Shown here one piece after another: positions 29,862-39,884 of a DNA stretch of 64,000 nt. The stretch is taken from assembly GCF_900129765.1 (NCBI RefSeq), contig NZ_FQWU01000003.1:186001-250000 (forward strand), written 5' to 3'. The position numbers and the translations under genes are program-made. The notes below the pieces were generated by a model. The model was not told the DNA's origin. It saw nothing but the letters and a program-made list of their open reading frames with translations, and did not search any database. Source of the DNA: Massilia sp. CF038. Lineage in GTDB: Bacteria > Pseudomonadota > Gammaproteobacteria > Burkholderiales > Burkholderiaceae_D. Each line of letters opens with the position of its first letter. Positions within the stretch are counted from its first letter, which is position 1.

Positions 29862-32159
29862 ATGCAAAGCATTCATACCCATACACTCGGCTTCCCCCGC
29901 ATCGGCGCACGCCGCGAGTTGAAAACCGCTCTTGAAGCGTACTGGCGCGGCGACACAGACGTCAATACGCTGGAGGAAGCCGGCCGCACCCTGCGCGCCC
30001 GCCACTGGGCATTGCAGGCGCAAGCCGGCCTCGACCTGGTGACGGTAGGCGACTTTGCCTTTTATGACCAGGTGGCCAACCACATCCAGCTGTTTGGCTG
30101 CGAACCGGCGCGCTTCGGCTTTGACGGCACCGAACCGGCCCTGACCCGCTACTTCGCCATGGCGCGCGGCGACCGCGAGCACGACGCGGCCTGCTGCGGC
30201 GGCCAGCACAGCGTGCACGCACTCGACATGACCAAGTGGTTTGACACGAACTATCACTATCTGGTGCCGGAGTTTTCAGCCGCCACCGACTTCACGCTGT
30301 GCGCCAGCCGTCTGCTGGCCGAAGTGGCAGAAGCGCAAGCGCTTGGGCATGCGGTCAAGGCTGCCCTGATTGGTCCGCTCACCTTCCTGTGGCTGGGCAA
30401 GGCAAAAGAAGCGGGTGTCGACCGGCTTGATTTGCTGGAACGCTTGTTGCCGGCCTATTCTCAGCTTCTGACGCAACTCAAGGAGGCCGGCGTGGAATGG
30501 GTGCAGATCGATGAACCGATCCTGGGCCTGGATTTGCCACCGGAGTGGCGCAACGCATTTGAGCCTTGCTACTGGCAGCTCAATCAGAGCGGTGCGCGCG
30601 TGATGCTGGCCACTTATTTTTCGCCGCTGGAAGAAAATCTCAGCCTGGCCTGCCGGCTGCCGGTGGCCGGCTTGCATGTGGACGGCGTGCGCGCGCGCCA
30701 GGAACTGGTCAATGTGTGCGACTGGCTGCCGGTGCCGAAGGTGCTGTCGATCGGCATCGTGGACGGCCGCAATATCTGGCGCACCGATCTGGACCAGGCG
30801 TTGAGCGTGCTGCGGCCCTTGCTGGAACGCCGCAATGGCCAGTTGTGGCTGGCCCCCTCGTGCTCGCTGCTGCATGTGCCGTTCAGCGTGGCGGACGAGA
30901 CCGCGCTCGACCCGGAGCTGGCGTCCTGGCTGGCATTCGCGACCGAAAAGCTCGATGAACTGGCCACCTTGAAAACCGCTCTGCGCGGTGACGACGCCGA
31001 TGTCGCTCTTGCCACCGCCCGCGCCGCCATCGCCAGCCGCGCCCGCAGCAGCCGCGTCCATAGCGACGAAGTGGCGCAGGCAGTGGCAGCGCTGCCGGCC
31101 GACGCCGACCGCCGTCATGCACCGTTCGCCCAGCGCCAGGCAGTGCAGCGCGCGCGCCTGCGCCTGCCCGATTTTCCCACCACGACCATTGGCTCATTCC
31201 CGCAAACAGCCGCCATTCGCGCTGCCCGCGCTGCGCTGAAAAGCGGCTCAATCGCGGCGCAGGAGTACGAAGTGGCCATGCGCGCCGAAATCGCGCACGC
31301 GGTGGGCCGCCAGGAAGCGCTAGGGCTCGATGTTCTCGTGCACGGCGAGGCCGAGCGCAACGACATGGTCGAGTATTTTGGCGAACAGCTTGACGGCTTT
31401 GCCTTCACGCGCTTTGGCTGGGTGCAGTCGTACGGCTCGCGCTGCGTCAAGCCGCCCATTATTTTTGGCGATGTCGCGCGTCCGCGTGCAATGACGGTGG
31501 GCTGGACCACGCACGCGCAAAGCTTGTCGCACAAGCCGGTCAAGGGGATGCTGACCGGGCCGGTGACGATTCTGCAATGGAGTTTTGTGCGCGACGATCA
31601 GCCGCGCTCCCTGACGGCCCTGCAGATTGCGCTGGCCATGCGTCACGAGGTGGCGGACTTGCAGCAGGCCGGCATTGGCATTATTCAAATTGACGAGCCG
31701 GCCCTGCGCGAAGGTTTGCCGCTGCGGCGTGGGCGCTGGGATGAATATCTGAACTGGGCCACGCGCGCGTTTCGCGTTACTGCTGGCGTGGCGGACGATG
31801 CGACCCAGATTCATACACATATGTGCTACGCCGAGTTCAACGATATTCTGCCGCAGATTGCCGCGCTTGATGCCGACGTGATTACCATTGAAACCAGCCG
31901 CTCAGATATGGAGCTGCTGGATGGCTTTGGCAAGTTCAGTTATCCGAATGAGATCGGGCCGGGCGTGTACGACATTCATTCGCCGCGCGTGCCGGGAGTG
32001 GATGAGATGGAGCGTTTGCTGCGCAAGGCGGCGCAGGTGATACCGGCGAAGCATTTGTGGGTGAATCCGGATTGCGGGCTGAAGACGCGCGGGTGGAAGG
32101 AGACCGAGGTGGCGTTGACGAATATGGTGGCGGCCGCGCACCGTATGCGCGCGCAGTAG
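29862..32159 (+). CDS. metE: Cobalamin-independent methionine synthase
   Basis: This 765-residue enzyme transfers the methyl group of 5-methyltetrahydropteroyltriglutamate to homocysteine. It has the double-barrel layout of MetE: an N-terminal half beginning [15 protein letters not shown] and a C-terminal half with [11 protein letters not shown]. The zinc site includes His and Cys in [10 protein letters not shown], a Glu nearby and Cys738 in NPDCGLKTR. It is divergent from metR, with a MetR box between them. Palindrome C follows 14 bp after its stop codon. Confidence 0.96.
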   Translation: MQSIHTHTLGFPRIGARRELKTALEAYWRGDTDVNTLEEAGRTLRARHWALQAQAGLDLVTVGDFAFYDQVANHIQLFGCEPARFGFDGTEPALTRYFAMARGDREHDAACCGGQHSVHALDMTKWFDTNYHYLVPEFSAATDFTLCASRLLAEVAEAQALGHAVKAALIGPLTFLWLGKAKEAGVDRLDLLERLLPAYSQLLTQLKEAGVEWVQIDEPILGLDLPPEWRNAFEPCYWQLNQSGARVMLATYFSPLEENLSLACRLPVAGLHVDGVRARQELVNVCDWLPVPKVLSIGIVDGRNIWRTDLDQALSVLRPLLERRNGQLWLAPSCSLLHVPFSVADETALDPELASWLAFATEKLDELATLKTALRGDDADVALATARAAIASRARSSRVHSDEVAQAVAALPADADRRHAPFAQRQAVQRARLRLPDFPTTTIGSFPQTAAIRAARAALKSGSIAAQEYEVAMRAEIAHAVGRQEALGLDVLVHGEAERNDMVEYFGEQLDGFAFTRFGWVQSYGSRCVKPPIIFGDVARPRAMTVGWTTHAQSLSHKPVKGMLTGPVTILQWSFVRDDQPRSLTALQIALAMRHEVADLQQAGIGIIQIDEPALREGLPLRRGRWDEYLNWATRAFRVTAGVADDATQIHTHMCYAEFNDILPQIAALDADVITIETSRSDMELLDGFGKFSYPNEIGPGVYDIHSPRVPGVDEMERLLRKAAQVIPAKHLWVNPDCGLKTRGWKETEVALTNMVAAAHRMRAQ

Positions 32160-32173
32160 ACGTATTCCCAAAC

Positions 32174-32257
32174 CATCGCCCTCGCGAAGGCGGGGGCCCA
32201 TCCCACTCGTCCGAATTCGGGGAAATGGAATAGGCCCCCGCCTCCGCGAGGGCGATG
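32174..32257. repeat. Modular palindrome, copy C (84 bp, symmetrical form)
   Basis: Outer arms 32174-32190 and 32241-32257 (one mismatch), inner stem CGGGGGCC/GGCCCCCG (32191-32198, 32233-32240) and core CCGAATTCGG (32211-32220) give a 17-20-10-20-17 layout. It lies between metE and minC and could act as a terminator-like hairpin for metE. Its last four bases begin a tandem repeat. Confidence 0.93.
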
Positions 32258-32367
32258 AGGTGGTAACGCGGACGCGATGGGGTGGGTGACGCGAACGCGA
32301 TGGGGTGGATGACGCGAACGCGATGAGGTGGGTAGCGCGAACACGATGTGTGGGGTAGCGCGCATGC
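32254..32367. repeat. Five tandem 23-bp repeats at the end of palindrome C
   Basis: Units of 22, 23, 23, 23 and 23 bp each start with GATG and resemble GATGGGGTGG followed by a GACGCGAACGC-type half. Units 2 and 3 are nearly identical, and units 1, 4 and 5 diverge. The first unit starts within the final GATG of palindrome C. Confidence 0.88.
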
Positions 32368-32519
32368 GGCGATTTTAGCCACCTGCCTTCACCCATCCCG
32401 CATAGCCATTGCCCCGCGGAACATTCAGTGCTTCCCTCCCCATTCCCCATTTTTCAAAGTAGAATGCACGAGTTCTGCGCCACTTTGGGCGACGTTAGCC
32501 CATATCTCACGACTCGTTT

Positions 32520-33344
32520 ATGCTCAAAAGCCCGTCTCAACTGCCCATCGAAATCAAAATCTCCACCGTCGTTGCGATCTCCACGATCCTGTATTCGGCT
32601 GACCCGCTGGCGATTGACGCTGCACTCAAACAGATGACCGGCGGCGTAGCGGACTTCTTCGAAGACGAGTTCGCCGTGATCGATGTCAGCACCATCGCCG
32701 AGAGCGCGCCCGCGATCGACTGGCGCCAACTGGCCGACGTGCTCAAGAAATACCGCCTGAACGCGGTCGCGGTGCGCGGCGCCAGCGCCGCCATGGGCGA
32801 CGCCATCCGCGCTGCCGGCCTGTCGCTTGACGATGGCGTGTCCGGCATCAAGCCCCGCGAAGAAGCCGAGGCGCCTGCCGCGCTGACGGCCGCGCCCGCA
32901 CCGATCCCCGCGCCACCGACCGTCGCCAGTCCTCCGGTACCGGCTGCCACGGCCAACGCGGGCGCCGCCACCGCCGTGGTCACGCCCGGCACCATGATCA
33001 TCGATACCCCGGTGCGCGCCGGCCAGCGCGTGTATGCGCGCGGCTGCGACCTGATCATCACTGCCACCGTCAACAATGGCGCCGAAGTCATCGCCGACGG
33101 CAGCATCCATGTTTACGCTGCCCTCAACGGACGCGCCCTCGCTGGCGCCTCCGGCAATGCCGAGGCCCGCATTTTTGCCTTGGCCATGCAGCCGGAACTG
33201 GTTTCAATAGCGGGCGTGTACCGCACTTTCGATGAAGGCTTTCCGCCGCAACTGGCGCGCCAGCCGGCACAAATTCGTTTGGTGGGCGACCGAATCGATA
33301 TACTATCGCTCAGTCCGGCTTCCGCCTCCAATACCAGATCTTGA
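32520..33344 (+). CDS. minC: Septum-site inhibitor
   Basis: This 274-residue protein blocks FtsZ assembly away from midcell. It has an N-terminal FtsZ-antagonist domain (residues 1-105), an Ala/Pro-rich linker (about 113-155, longer than in E. coli MinC) and a C-terminal beta-helix that dimerises and binds MinD (VRAGQRVYARGCDLIITATVNNGAEVIADGSIHVYAALNGRALAG). It is the first gene of minCDE; its stop overlaps the minD leader. Confidence 0.93.
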   Translation: MLKSPSQLPIEIKISTVVAISTILYSADPLAIDAALKQMTGGVADFFEDEFAVIDVSTIAESAPAIDWRQLADVLKKYRLNAVAVRGASAAMGDAIRAAGLSLDDGVSGIKPREEAEAPAALTAAPAPIPAPPTVASPPVPAATANAGAATAVVTPGTMIIDTPVRAGQRVYARGCDLIITATVNNGAEVIADGSIHVYAALNGRALAGASGNAEARIFALAMQPELVSIAGVYRTFDEGFPPQLARQPAQIRLVGDRIDILSLSPASASNTRS

Positions 33345-33358
33345 TAAAGGACACTCTA

Positions 33359-34174
33359 GTGGCACGAATTATTGTTGTGACGTCCGGCAAAGGCGGCGTC
33401 GGAAAAACGACCTCCAGCGCCAGCTTCTCCACCGGTGTGGCCATGCGCGGCCACAAGACCGCGGTTCTCGACTTTGACGTGGGCCTGCGTAACCTGGACC
33501 TGATCATGGGTTGCGAACGCCGCGTCGTGTATGACCTGATCAACGTCATCAATGGCGAAGCGTCGCTGAACCAGGCGCTGATCAAGGACAAGCACTGCGA
33601 CAACCTGTTCATCCTGCCTGCCTCGCAAACGCGCGACAAGGATGCCCTGTCCGAAGACGGCGTCGAGCGCGTGCTGCACGACCTGATCAACATGGGCTTC
33701 GAATACATCATCTGCGATTCGCCTGCCGGTATCGAGCACGGCGCGCTGATGGCGCTGACCTTCGCCGACGAAGCGATCATCGTCACCAATCCGGAAGTAT
33801 CGTCGGTGCGCGATTCGGACCGCATTCTGGGCATCATCCAGGCCAAGTCGCGCCGCGCCCAGACCGGCGCCGAGCCGGTCAAGGAACACCTGCTCATTAC
33901 CCGCTACTCGCCAAAACGCGTGGAAGCGGACGAAATGCTGTCCTACCAGGACGTGCAGGAAATCCTGCGCATTCCCCTGATCGGCATCATTCCTGAGTCC
34001 GAATCGGTGCTGCACGCATCGAACCAGGGCAATCCCGCGATTCACTTCAAGGGTACCGACGTGGCAGAAGCCTATGAAGACGTGATCACGCGCTTCCTTG
34101 GCCAGGATGTGCCGCTGCGTTTCACGACCTACGAAAAGCCGGGCATCCTGCAGCGAATTTTTGGAGCGAAGTGA
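33359..34174 (+). CDS. minD: Septum-site determining ATPase
   Basis: This 271-residue ParA-family ATPase has the deviant Walker A motif GKGGVGKTT with Lys11 and Lys16, [10 protein letters not shown], and a C-terminal amphipathic membrane-targeting tail ([10 protein letters not shown]). It recruits MinC and oscillates under MinE control. The start is GTG at 33359: AAAGGA is 7 bases upstream, and this gives the standard length and N-terminus, whereas an upstream TTG would add six odd residues. Confidence 0.96.
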   Translation: MARIIVVTSGKGGVGKTTSSASFSTGVAMRGHKTAVLDFDVGLRNLDLIMGCERRVVYDLINVINGEASLNQALIKDKHCDNLFILPASQTRDKDALSEDGVERVLHDLINMGFEYIICDSPAGIEHGALMALTFADEAIIVTNPEVSSVRDSDRILGIIQAKSRRAQTGAEPVKEHLLITRYSPKRVEADEMLSYQDVQEILRIPLIGIIPESESVLHASNQGNPAIHFKGTDVAEAYEDVITRFLGQDVPLRFTTYEKPGILQRIFGAK

Positions 34175-34175
34175 T

Positions 34176-34427
34176 ATGGCACTGCTCTCATTCCTGTTTC
34201 CCTCCAAGCCGAAAAGCGCGACGGCTGCCAAGGAGCGCCTGCAGATCATCATCGCACGCGAACGCAATCACCGCGGCGGGCCGGACTTTTTGCCGGCCCT
34301 GCACCGTGAACTGATCGAGGTGATTTCGAAGTACACCAAGGTCAGCGCCGACGACATCAAGCTCTCGCTGGATCGCCAGGGCAACCTGGAAGTGTTGGAA
34401 GTTAACGTGGTGCTGCCGGACGCCTAA
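34176..34427 (+). CDS. minE: Cell division topological specificity factor
   Basis: This 83-residue protein stimulates MinD ATPase and drives Min oscillation. It has the N-terminal membrane-targeting segment (MALLSFLF), the MinD-contact helix ([13 protein letters not shown]) and a C-terminal dimerisation fold. A GGAG ribosome-binding site sits in the end of minD, whose stop codon overlaps no more than one base before the ATG. Confidence 0.95.
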   Translation: MALLSFLFPSKPKSATAAKERLQIIIARERNHRGGPDFLPALHRELIEVISKYTKVSADDIKLSLDRQGNLEVLEVNVVLPDA

Positions 34428-34442
34428 GTCCGGCCCGGCCGT

Positions 34443-34934
34443 TCAGGACGGCCGCACCACGATCAATTCATTGGCCACGCGGGCGCATGCCTCGACGTGC
34501 TCATACCCGAGTTTGCGGAACATGGTGAAGCCAATCGCCGCCGCTGCCATCTGCCCTGCAATCGGCACGAAACGCGAAGCCGACTTGGCCATCATCTTCA
34601 GGCCCACGCGCTTGAACAATTGCGCCAGCAATTCACGCGTGACGAGTTTACCCACCATCACCCCACCCACGCCGACTGCCACCTTGTAGGCAATCAATTT
34701 GTGGTTTGGCTGCATCTGGTCGATTTGCGCTTCGGTCAGGCCGAATGCCTCGTTGACATCGTCGACCAGTTTTTTGAACAGCGACAGGTCCGACACCACA
34801 TCCACGCCTGGAATCGGCACCGCCGACACACCGGCCGAGATGGCGGCGCGGCGCCGCACCATGCGCCGGCAACGTTCCCGGGTCGCTTCAATCTGGCTTG
34901 GATTGTCGGGAATCAAGGTCCAATCGGTACTCAT
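34443..34934 (-). CDS. Hypothetical protein with DUF697-like region
   Basis: This 163-residue protein converges on minE with 15 bp between stops. It has a basic N-terminal helix (RERCRRMVRRRAAISAG), followed by VPIPGVDVVSDLSLFKKLVDDVNEAFG, which resembles the DUF697/EcsC-type membrane-associated region, and several moderately hydrophobic Gly/Ala-rich helices (about residues 88-145). It may associate with membranes. No function can be assigned. ATG at 34934 was chosen over an upstream TTG. Confidence 0.65.
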   Translation of the reverse strand: MSTDWTLIPDNPSQIEATRERCRRMVRRRAAISAGVSAVPIPGVDVVSDLSLFKKLVDDVNEAFGLTEAQIDQMQPNHKLIAYKVAVGVGGVMVGKLVTRELLAQLFKRVGLKMMAKSASRFVPIAGQMAAAAIGFTMFRKLGYEHVEACARVANELIVVRPS

Positions 34935-35180
34935 AGGCTTCCCCAATTTAAAAATTTATTTCCGCAAAGACGCATCAAGAGCATTGAATTCGGGATTTAT
35001 AAAGTGTAACGTGTAATTTAGCGACGGGCATGCACGACACATAAAGTGTTGCCGGATGTAAATTTCTTTCTTGATTCGCCGTGTTACTTTGTAAAAGTCT
35101 GTTATATTCTGAGTAACTTATGAGTCTTGCAGGTAGGATTCCTCCTACAAAAACAAGCTTTACGTTCGACAACGCCTATT

Positions 35181-35870
35181 ATGAGAATTGCAGTCCTAGA
35201 CAACGACCGCAGCCAGGCAGATCTGATATGCCAAGTGTTAACTTCGGCAGGACATGCATGCCAGTCCTACGATAACGGCAAGGACATGCTGGCACAATTG
35301 CGAAAAGACAGTTTCGACATGCTGATTCTCGATTGGCAAGTCGCCGACCTCAATGGCGCGGAAGTACTGCGACGGGCCAAGGAAAAGATGTCGGCCACCA
35401 CCCCCATGATGTTCCTTACCAACAGTTCGGCGGAAGATGACATCGTCGCTGGCATTGCCGCCGGTGCTGACGACTACATGATCAAGCCGATCCGCCGCGG
35501 CGAACTGGTGGCCCGCGTGCAAGCCCTGCTGCGCCGCGCCTACCCGACCCAGAATGGCGCTGAACAACTGCAGTTCGGCCCTTACATCTTCGAAACCCGC
35601 CCCGGCCGGCTGCTGATGGATGGGGTGGTCATCGAAGTCACGCACAAAGAATTCTACCTGGCCCTGCTGTTTTTCCGGAATATTGGCCGTCCGCTATCGC
35701 GCGCCTACATTCACGAAGCGGTCTGGATCCGCGAAACCGCGGTGCCGTCACGCACCATGGACACCCATGTGTCACGTGTACGCAACAAACTTCAGTTGCG
35801 CCCGGAAAACGGTTTCCGCCTGGTGCCGGTGTACAGCTACGGCTATCGCCTGGAAAAACTCGGCGCCTAA
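35181..35870 (+). CDS. Orphan OmpR-family response regulator
   Basis: This 229-residue protein has a receiver domain (1-118) with phospho-acceptor Asp51 (LILDWQ) and Lys in MIKPI, and a C-terminal winged-helix DNA-binding domain (THKEFYLALLFF to YSYGYRLEKLG). No sensor kinase gene is nearby. The ATG at 35181 starts the receiver domain exactly, but no Shine-Dalgarno sequence precedes it; a small hairpin (stem GTAGGA/TCCTAC, 35133-35148) lies in the AT-rich leader. Palindrome D begins 5 bp after the stop codon. Targets are unknown. Confidence 0.9.
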   Translation: MRIAVLDNDRSQADLICQVLTSAGHACQSYDNGKDMLAQLRKDSFDMLILDWQVADLNGAEVLRRAKEKMSATTPMMFLTNSSAEDDIVAGIAAGADDYMIKPIRRGELVARVQALLRRAYPTQNGAEQLQFGPYIFETRPGRLLMDGVVIEVTHKEFYLALLFFRNIGRPLSRAYIHEAVWIRETAVPSRTMDTHVSRVRNKLQLRPENGFRLVPVYSYGYRLEKLGA

Positions 35871-35874
35871 GTTA

Positions 35875-35958
35875 CATCGCCCTCGCGTAGGCGGGGGCCC
35901 ATGCCACGCTTCCGAATTCGGAGAGGTGGAATGGGCCCCCGCCTCCGCGAGGGCGACG
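35875..35958. repeat. Modular palindrome, copy D (84 bp, symmetrical form)
   Basis: Outer arms 35875-35891 and 35942-35958, inner GC-rich stem, and core CCGAATTCGG at 35912-35921 reproduce the 17-20-10-20-17 layout of copy C. The last bases read GACG rather than GATG. It lies between the response regulator and hemA. Confidence 0.92.
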
Positions 35959-36017
35959 GCGCCTTTCCTTGACGCATCTTTTCAGCCCCCACCGCTGAAG
36001 GCCTTGACCTATCACGG

Positions 36018-36023
36018 TATAAT
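36018..36023 (+). promoter_or_regulatory. TATAAT -10 element before hemA
   Basis: A consensus TATAAT lies 30 bp before the hemA start codon and 60 bp after palindrome D. The -35 region at 17 bp is poor (CTGAAG), so the promoter is only tentative. Confidence 0.35.
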
Positions 36024-36052
36024 GACGGCACCCATCCGTACACTGTATAGAT

Positions 36053-37327
36053 ATGCAACTGCTCGCCGTCGGCCTCAATCACACCACTGCACCGGTCTCG
36101 CTTCGCGAGCAGCTGGCGTTTGGTCCTGAGCAGCTGGGCCATGCAGTGCGTGCGGCGCAAGGCTGGTTTGCCGGCCTGGATCCGCGCGGCAGCGATGAAG
36201 CTGCAATCTTGTCGACCTGCAACCGTACTGAAATGTACGCTGCCAGCCATCTCGACAATCCGCTCGACGCGGGCGCCCATTTCCTGGCCGACTATCACAA
36301 GCTCAATTACGCGGAACTGCGCCCTCATCTCTACATGTTGCCTCAAGGCGAAGCGGTACGCCATGCGTTCCGGGTAGCATCGGGCCTCGATTCCATGGTC
36401 ATGGGCGAAACCCAGATCCTCGGGCAAATGAAAGATGCCGTGCGCGCTGCCGAAGAAGCAGGCGGCATGGGCACTTATCTGCATCAGTTATTCCAGCGCA
36501 GCTTCTCGGTGGCCAAGGAAGTGCGCAGCACCACCGAGATTGGCGCGCACAGCGTGTCCATGGCCGCTGCCGCCGTGCGCCTGTCACAACGCATTTTCGA
36601 CAAGATCGCCGAGCAGCACGTGCTGTTCATTGGCGCCGGCGAAATGATCGAACTGTGCGCGACCCACTTTGCGGCGCACAACCCGAAATCGATCACCATC
36701 GCCAACCGCACCATGGAGCGCGGCGAAGCACTGGCCCACCGCTTCAATGGCAAGGCGATCCGCCTGGCCGCCCTGCCCGAGCAGCTGGCCCAGTTTGACA
36801 TCGTCATATCCTGCACCGCCTCCACGCTGCCCCTGATCGGCCTGGGCCTGGTTGAGCGCGCAGTCAAGGCGCGCCGCCACAAGCCCATGTTCATGGTCGA
36901 CCTGGCCGTGCCGCGCGATATCGAAACCGAAGTCGGCCGCCTTGACGACGTGTTCCTGTACACGGTCGACGATCTGGGCCAGGTAGTGCAGTCAGGCCTG
37001 GAGCACCGTCAGGCGGCAGTGGCCCAGGCCGAAGCCATTATCGAAACGCGGGTCCAGTCCTTCATGCACTGGATCGACGACCGCGCCATGGTCCCGGTGA
37101 TCCAGGACCTGCAAGAAAACAGCGAAGCGATGCGCCTGTTCGAACTCGAACGGGCCCGCAAAATGCTGGCACGCGGCGAGGATATCGACGCCGTGCTCGA
37201 CGCCCTGTCCAAAGGCCTGACCGCCAAATTCCTGCACGGCCCGCAGCAAGCGCTGCACCGGGCCCAGGGCGACGAGCGCGCCCGCCTTGCCTCGCTGCTG
37301 CCCCAGCTGTTCCGCGGCCGCCGTTAG
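36053..37327 (+). CDS. hemA: Glutamyl-tRNA reductase
   Basis: This 424-residue enzyme reduces glutamyl-tRNA to glutamate-1-semialdehyde, the first committed step of C5 haem synthesis. It has the catalytic Cys56 in ILSTCNRTE, the GLNHTTAPV start, the [18 protein letters not shown] signature and an NADPH Rossmann domain ([10 protein letters not shown]), ending in a helical dimerisation domain. It is the first gene of hemA-prfA-dsbB-prmC. Confidence 0.97.
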   Translation: MQLLAVGLNHTTAPVSLREQLAFGPEQLGHAVRAAQGWFAGLDPRGSDEAAILSTCNRTEMYAASHLDNPLDAGAHFLADYHKLNYAELRPHLYMLPQGEAVRHAFRVASGLDSMVMGETQILGQMKDAVRAAEEAGGMGTYLHQLFQRSFSVAKEVRSTTEIGAHSVSMAAAAVRLSQRIFDKIAEQHVLFIGAGEMIELCATHFAAHNPKSITIANRTMERGEALAHRFNGKAIRLAALPEQLAQFDIVISCTASTLPLIGLGLVERAVKARRHKPMFMVDLAVPRDIETEVGRLDDVFLYTVDDLGQVVQSGLEHRQAAVAQAEAIIETRVQSFMHWIDDRAMVPVIQDLQENSEAMRLFELERARKMLARGEDIDAVLDALSKGLTAKFLHGPQQALHRAQGDERARLASLLPQLFRGRR

Positions 37328-37392
37328 CGCCCGCACGTCCGCCTTGCCTGCCGCTTTTCGCGGCCGTTCCCACTGACCTTACCGAGTACCCT

Positions 37393-38469
37393 ATGAAACC
37401 ATCCATGCTGGCCAAGCTGGACCAACTGGCCAACCGCCTCGTCGAACTCGATGAACTGCTGATGCACGAAGGCGCCACGTCGAACATGGACAGCTACCGC
37501 AAGATGACGCGCGAGCACGCCGAGATCGGCCCGCTGGTGGCGCTGTACAAGGACTTCCAGCGCGCCCAGAGCGACATCGCCGAAGCGCAGGACATGCTGT
37601 CGGACCCGGACATGAAGGAGTTCGCGCAGGACGAAATCGAAGCAGCAAAAAGCCGTGTCGCCCAGCTCGAGCTGGACCTGCAAAAAATGCTGCTGCCGAA
37701 GGACGTCAACGACGAGCGCAATATCTTCCTCGAGATCCGGGCTGGCACCGGCGGCGACGAATCGGCCCTGTTCGCGGGCGACCTGCTGCGCATGTACACC
37801 CGCTTTGCCGAGCGCAATCGCTGGCAGGTTGAAATGGTGTCCGAGTCGGCGTCGGATCTGGGCGGCTACCGCGAAGTGATCGTGCGCCTGATCGGCAACG
37901 GCGCCTACTCCAAGCTCAAGTTCGAGTCGGGCGGCCACCGTGTGCAGCGCGTGCCGGCCACCGAAACCCAGGGCCGCATTCACACCTCGGCCTGCACCGT
38001 GGCCGTGATGCCCGAAGCCGACGAAGTCGAAGACGTCAACATCAACCCGGCCGACCTGCGCATCGACACCTTCCGCGCTTCGGGTGCGGGTGGACAGCAC
38101 ATCAACAAGACCGATTCGGCCGTGCGCCTGACCCACCTGCCAACCGGGATCGTGGTCGAATGCCAGGACGACCGCAGTCAGCACAAGAACAAGGCGTCCG
38201 CGCTGAAGGTGCTGGCCGCGCGTATCAAGGATGTGCAGCTGCGTGAACAGCAATCGAAGGAAGCGGCCACCCGCAAAAGCTTGATCGGCTCGGGCGACCG
38301 CAGCGAGCGTATTCGCACCTACAACTTCCCGCAGGGCCGCATGACTGACCACCGCATCAACCTGACCCTGTACAAGCTCGATTTCATCATGGACGGCGAA
38401 CTGACCGAACTGACCAACGCGCTGGCAGCTGAACACCAGGCCGAATTGCTGGCCGCGCTGGGCGATTAA
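37393..38469 (+). CDS. prfA: Peptide chain release factor 1
   Basis: This 358-residue factor reads UAA and UAG. The PxT stop-codon tripeptide is Pro-Ala-Thr at 188-190 and the catalytic GGQ is at 233-235 ([17 protein letters not shown]). Gln235 is the expected target of PrmC, encoded two genes downstream. It follows hemA by 65 bp. Confidence 0.97.
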   Translation: MKPSMLAKLDQLANRLVELDELLMHEGATSNMDSYRKMTREHAEIGPLVALYKDFQRAQSDIAEAQDMLSDPDMKEFAQDEIEAAKSRVAQLELDLQKMLLPKDVNDERNIFLEIRAGTGGDESALFAGDLLRMYTRFAERNRWQVEMVSESASDLGGYREVIVRLIGNGAYSKLKFESGGHRVQRVPATETQGRIHTSACTVAVMPEADEVEDVNINPADLRIDTFRASGAGGQHINKTDSAVRLTHLPTGIVVECQDDRSQHKNKASALKVLAARIKDVQLREQQSKEAATRKSLIGSGDRSERIRTYNFPQGRMTDHRINLTLYKLDFIMDGELTELTNALAAEHQAELLAALGD

Positions 38470-38532
38470 GCTTCTAATAAGCCTGCCGCGATTTAATGCA
38501 ATACTCACCACTTTGACCGCCACGGACCACCC

Positions 38533-39003
38533 ATGCCAAGCAACCGCCAGATCCTGATCGCCATCGCCCTGACCTGCTTCGCCCTGGTTGGCGGTGCGCT
38601 CTACTTCCAGCACGTCAAGGACATGCTGCCTTGCCCCCTGTGCGTGATCCAGCGTTATGCCTTTTTGTTCACCGGCCTGTTTGCCCTGATTGCCGCCTTC
38701 ACCCGCAAGGCGCTGCCATGGAAGGTGCTGTCGCTGGCCGGTGCGCTGGGCGGCCTGGCCACCGTGGGCAAGCATCTGTACGTGCTGGCCAACCCCGGCT
38801 TTACCTGCGGGATCGACCCTTACGAGAACTTCCTCAACAACCTGCCAACGGCCAAAGTGATGCCATGGCTGTTCGAATCGAACGGCCTGTGCGAAATGGC
38901 CGGTGACCTGATCATGGGCTTGTCGCTGCCACAGTGGTCGGCCCTGTCGTTTGCCTTGATGACAGCCGGCCTGGTGACGGTGCTGGTGCGCCGCGCCAAA
39001 TGA
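38533..39003 (+). CDS. dsbB: Disulfide bond formation protein B
   Basis: This 156-residue inner-membrane protein has four helices and both periplasmic Cys pairs: CPLC (Cys34, Cys37) and Cys92/Cys120. It re-oxidises DsbA and passes electrons to quinone. Its stop codon overlaps the start of prmC (ATGA), so the two are translationally coupled, although their functions are unrelated. Confidence 0.95.
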   Translation: MPSNRQILIAIALTCFALVGGALYFQHVKDMLPCPLCVIQRYAFLFTGLFALIAAFTRKALPWKVLSLAGALGGLATVGKHLYVLANPGFTCGIDPYENFLNNLPTAKVMPWLFESNGLCEMAGDLIMGLSLPQWSALSFALMTAGLVTVLVRRAK

Positions 39004-39818
39004 TCGCTGCCGGCGTCCGGGTTGGCGCGCTGCAGGCTGGCCTGCCGCTCGACCCACTGGAAAACCGCATCCTGCTGTGCCACGCGCTGGGCTTGAGCCG
39101 GGTCGGCCTGATTACCCAGTCCGAACGTGAAATCAGTGCCGCCGAGGCCAGCGCCCTGGAGGCCTTGATCGAGCGCCGGCTGGGGGGCGAACCGATTGCC
39201 TACATTGTGGGCAAGCGCGAATTTTTCGGCCTCGATTTTCGCGTCACCGATGCGGTGCTGATTCCCCGTCCGGACACCGAACTGCTGGTGGAACTGGCGC
39301 TGGACCGCCTGCCCCCGGGCGGGCGCGCGCTCGACATGGGCACCGGCAGTGGCGCCATTGCGGTGGCGATCGCCCATACCCGGCCCGACGCCAGCGTCAG
39401 CGCGCTTGATGTCAGCGAAGCAGCGCTGGCCGTGGCGCGGTCGAACGCAGCAGCCCATGGCGCAGCCGTGCGTTTCATGCACAGTGACTGGTACGGCGCC
39501 GTCGCGGGCGAGGTGTTTGAACTGATCGTCTCCAATCCACCCTACATTGCCGACGGCGACATCCACCTGTCGCAGGGCGACCTGCGCTTCGAGCCCAGTG
39601 GCGCCCTGACCGACCACGCCGATGGCTTGTCGGCCTTGCGCACCATCATTGCGGGCGCGCCTGCGCACTTGGTCAGGCAGGGCTGGCTGCTGATGGAGCA
39701 TGGCTATGACCAGGCCGCCGCCGTGCGCCAATTGCTTGCTGAGCAAGGGTTCAGCGAAGTCCAAAGCTGGCTGGATCTTGCCGGCATCGAGCGTGTCACG
39801 GGCGGGCGCACGCGCTAG
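39000..39818 (+). CDS. prmC: Release factor glutamine N5-methyltransferase
   Basis: This 272-residue SAM-dependent enzyme methylates the GGQ glutamine of release factors. It has an N-terminal helical domain, the SAM motif LDMGTGSGAIA (111-121) and the catalytic NPPY (179-182). ATG at 39000 overlaps the dsbB stop by 4 bp. Its substrate prfA is in the same operon. Confidence 0.96.
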   Translation: MIAAGVRVGALQAGLPLDPLENRILLCHALGLSRVGLITQSEREISAAEASALEALIERRLGGEPIAYIVGKREFFGLDFRVTDAVLIPRPDTELLVELALDRLPPGGRALDMGTGSGAIAVAIAHTRPDASVSALDVSEAALAVARSNAAAHGAAVRFMHSDWYGAVAGEVFELIVSNPPYIADGDIHLSQGDLRFEPSGALTDHADGLSALRTIIAGAPAHLVRQGWLLMEHGYDQAAAVRQLLAEQGFSEVQSWLDLAGIERVTGGRTR

Positions 39819-39884
39819 GGCAAACGGAACGTCCCGGGGCGGCCGCCTTTGCTAAAATGGCTACCCCGCCACGGAGCTCTTCGC

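Noticed and set aside
32254-32367. Possible CRISPR array
   Set aside because: Units are directly adjacent with no spacers and diverge progressively; no cas genes are nearby.
31902-32450. Minus-strand frames with Pro/Ser/Arg-rich peptides over metE end and repeats
   Set aside because: They are translations of palindrome C and the 23-bp tandem repeat; similar peptides appear at every palindrome copy.
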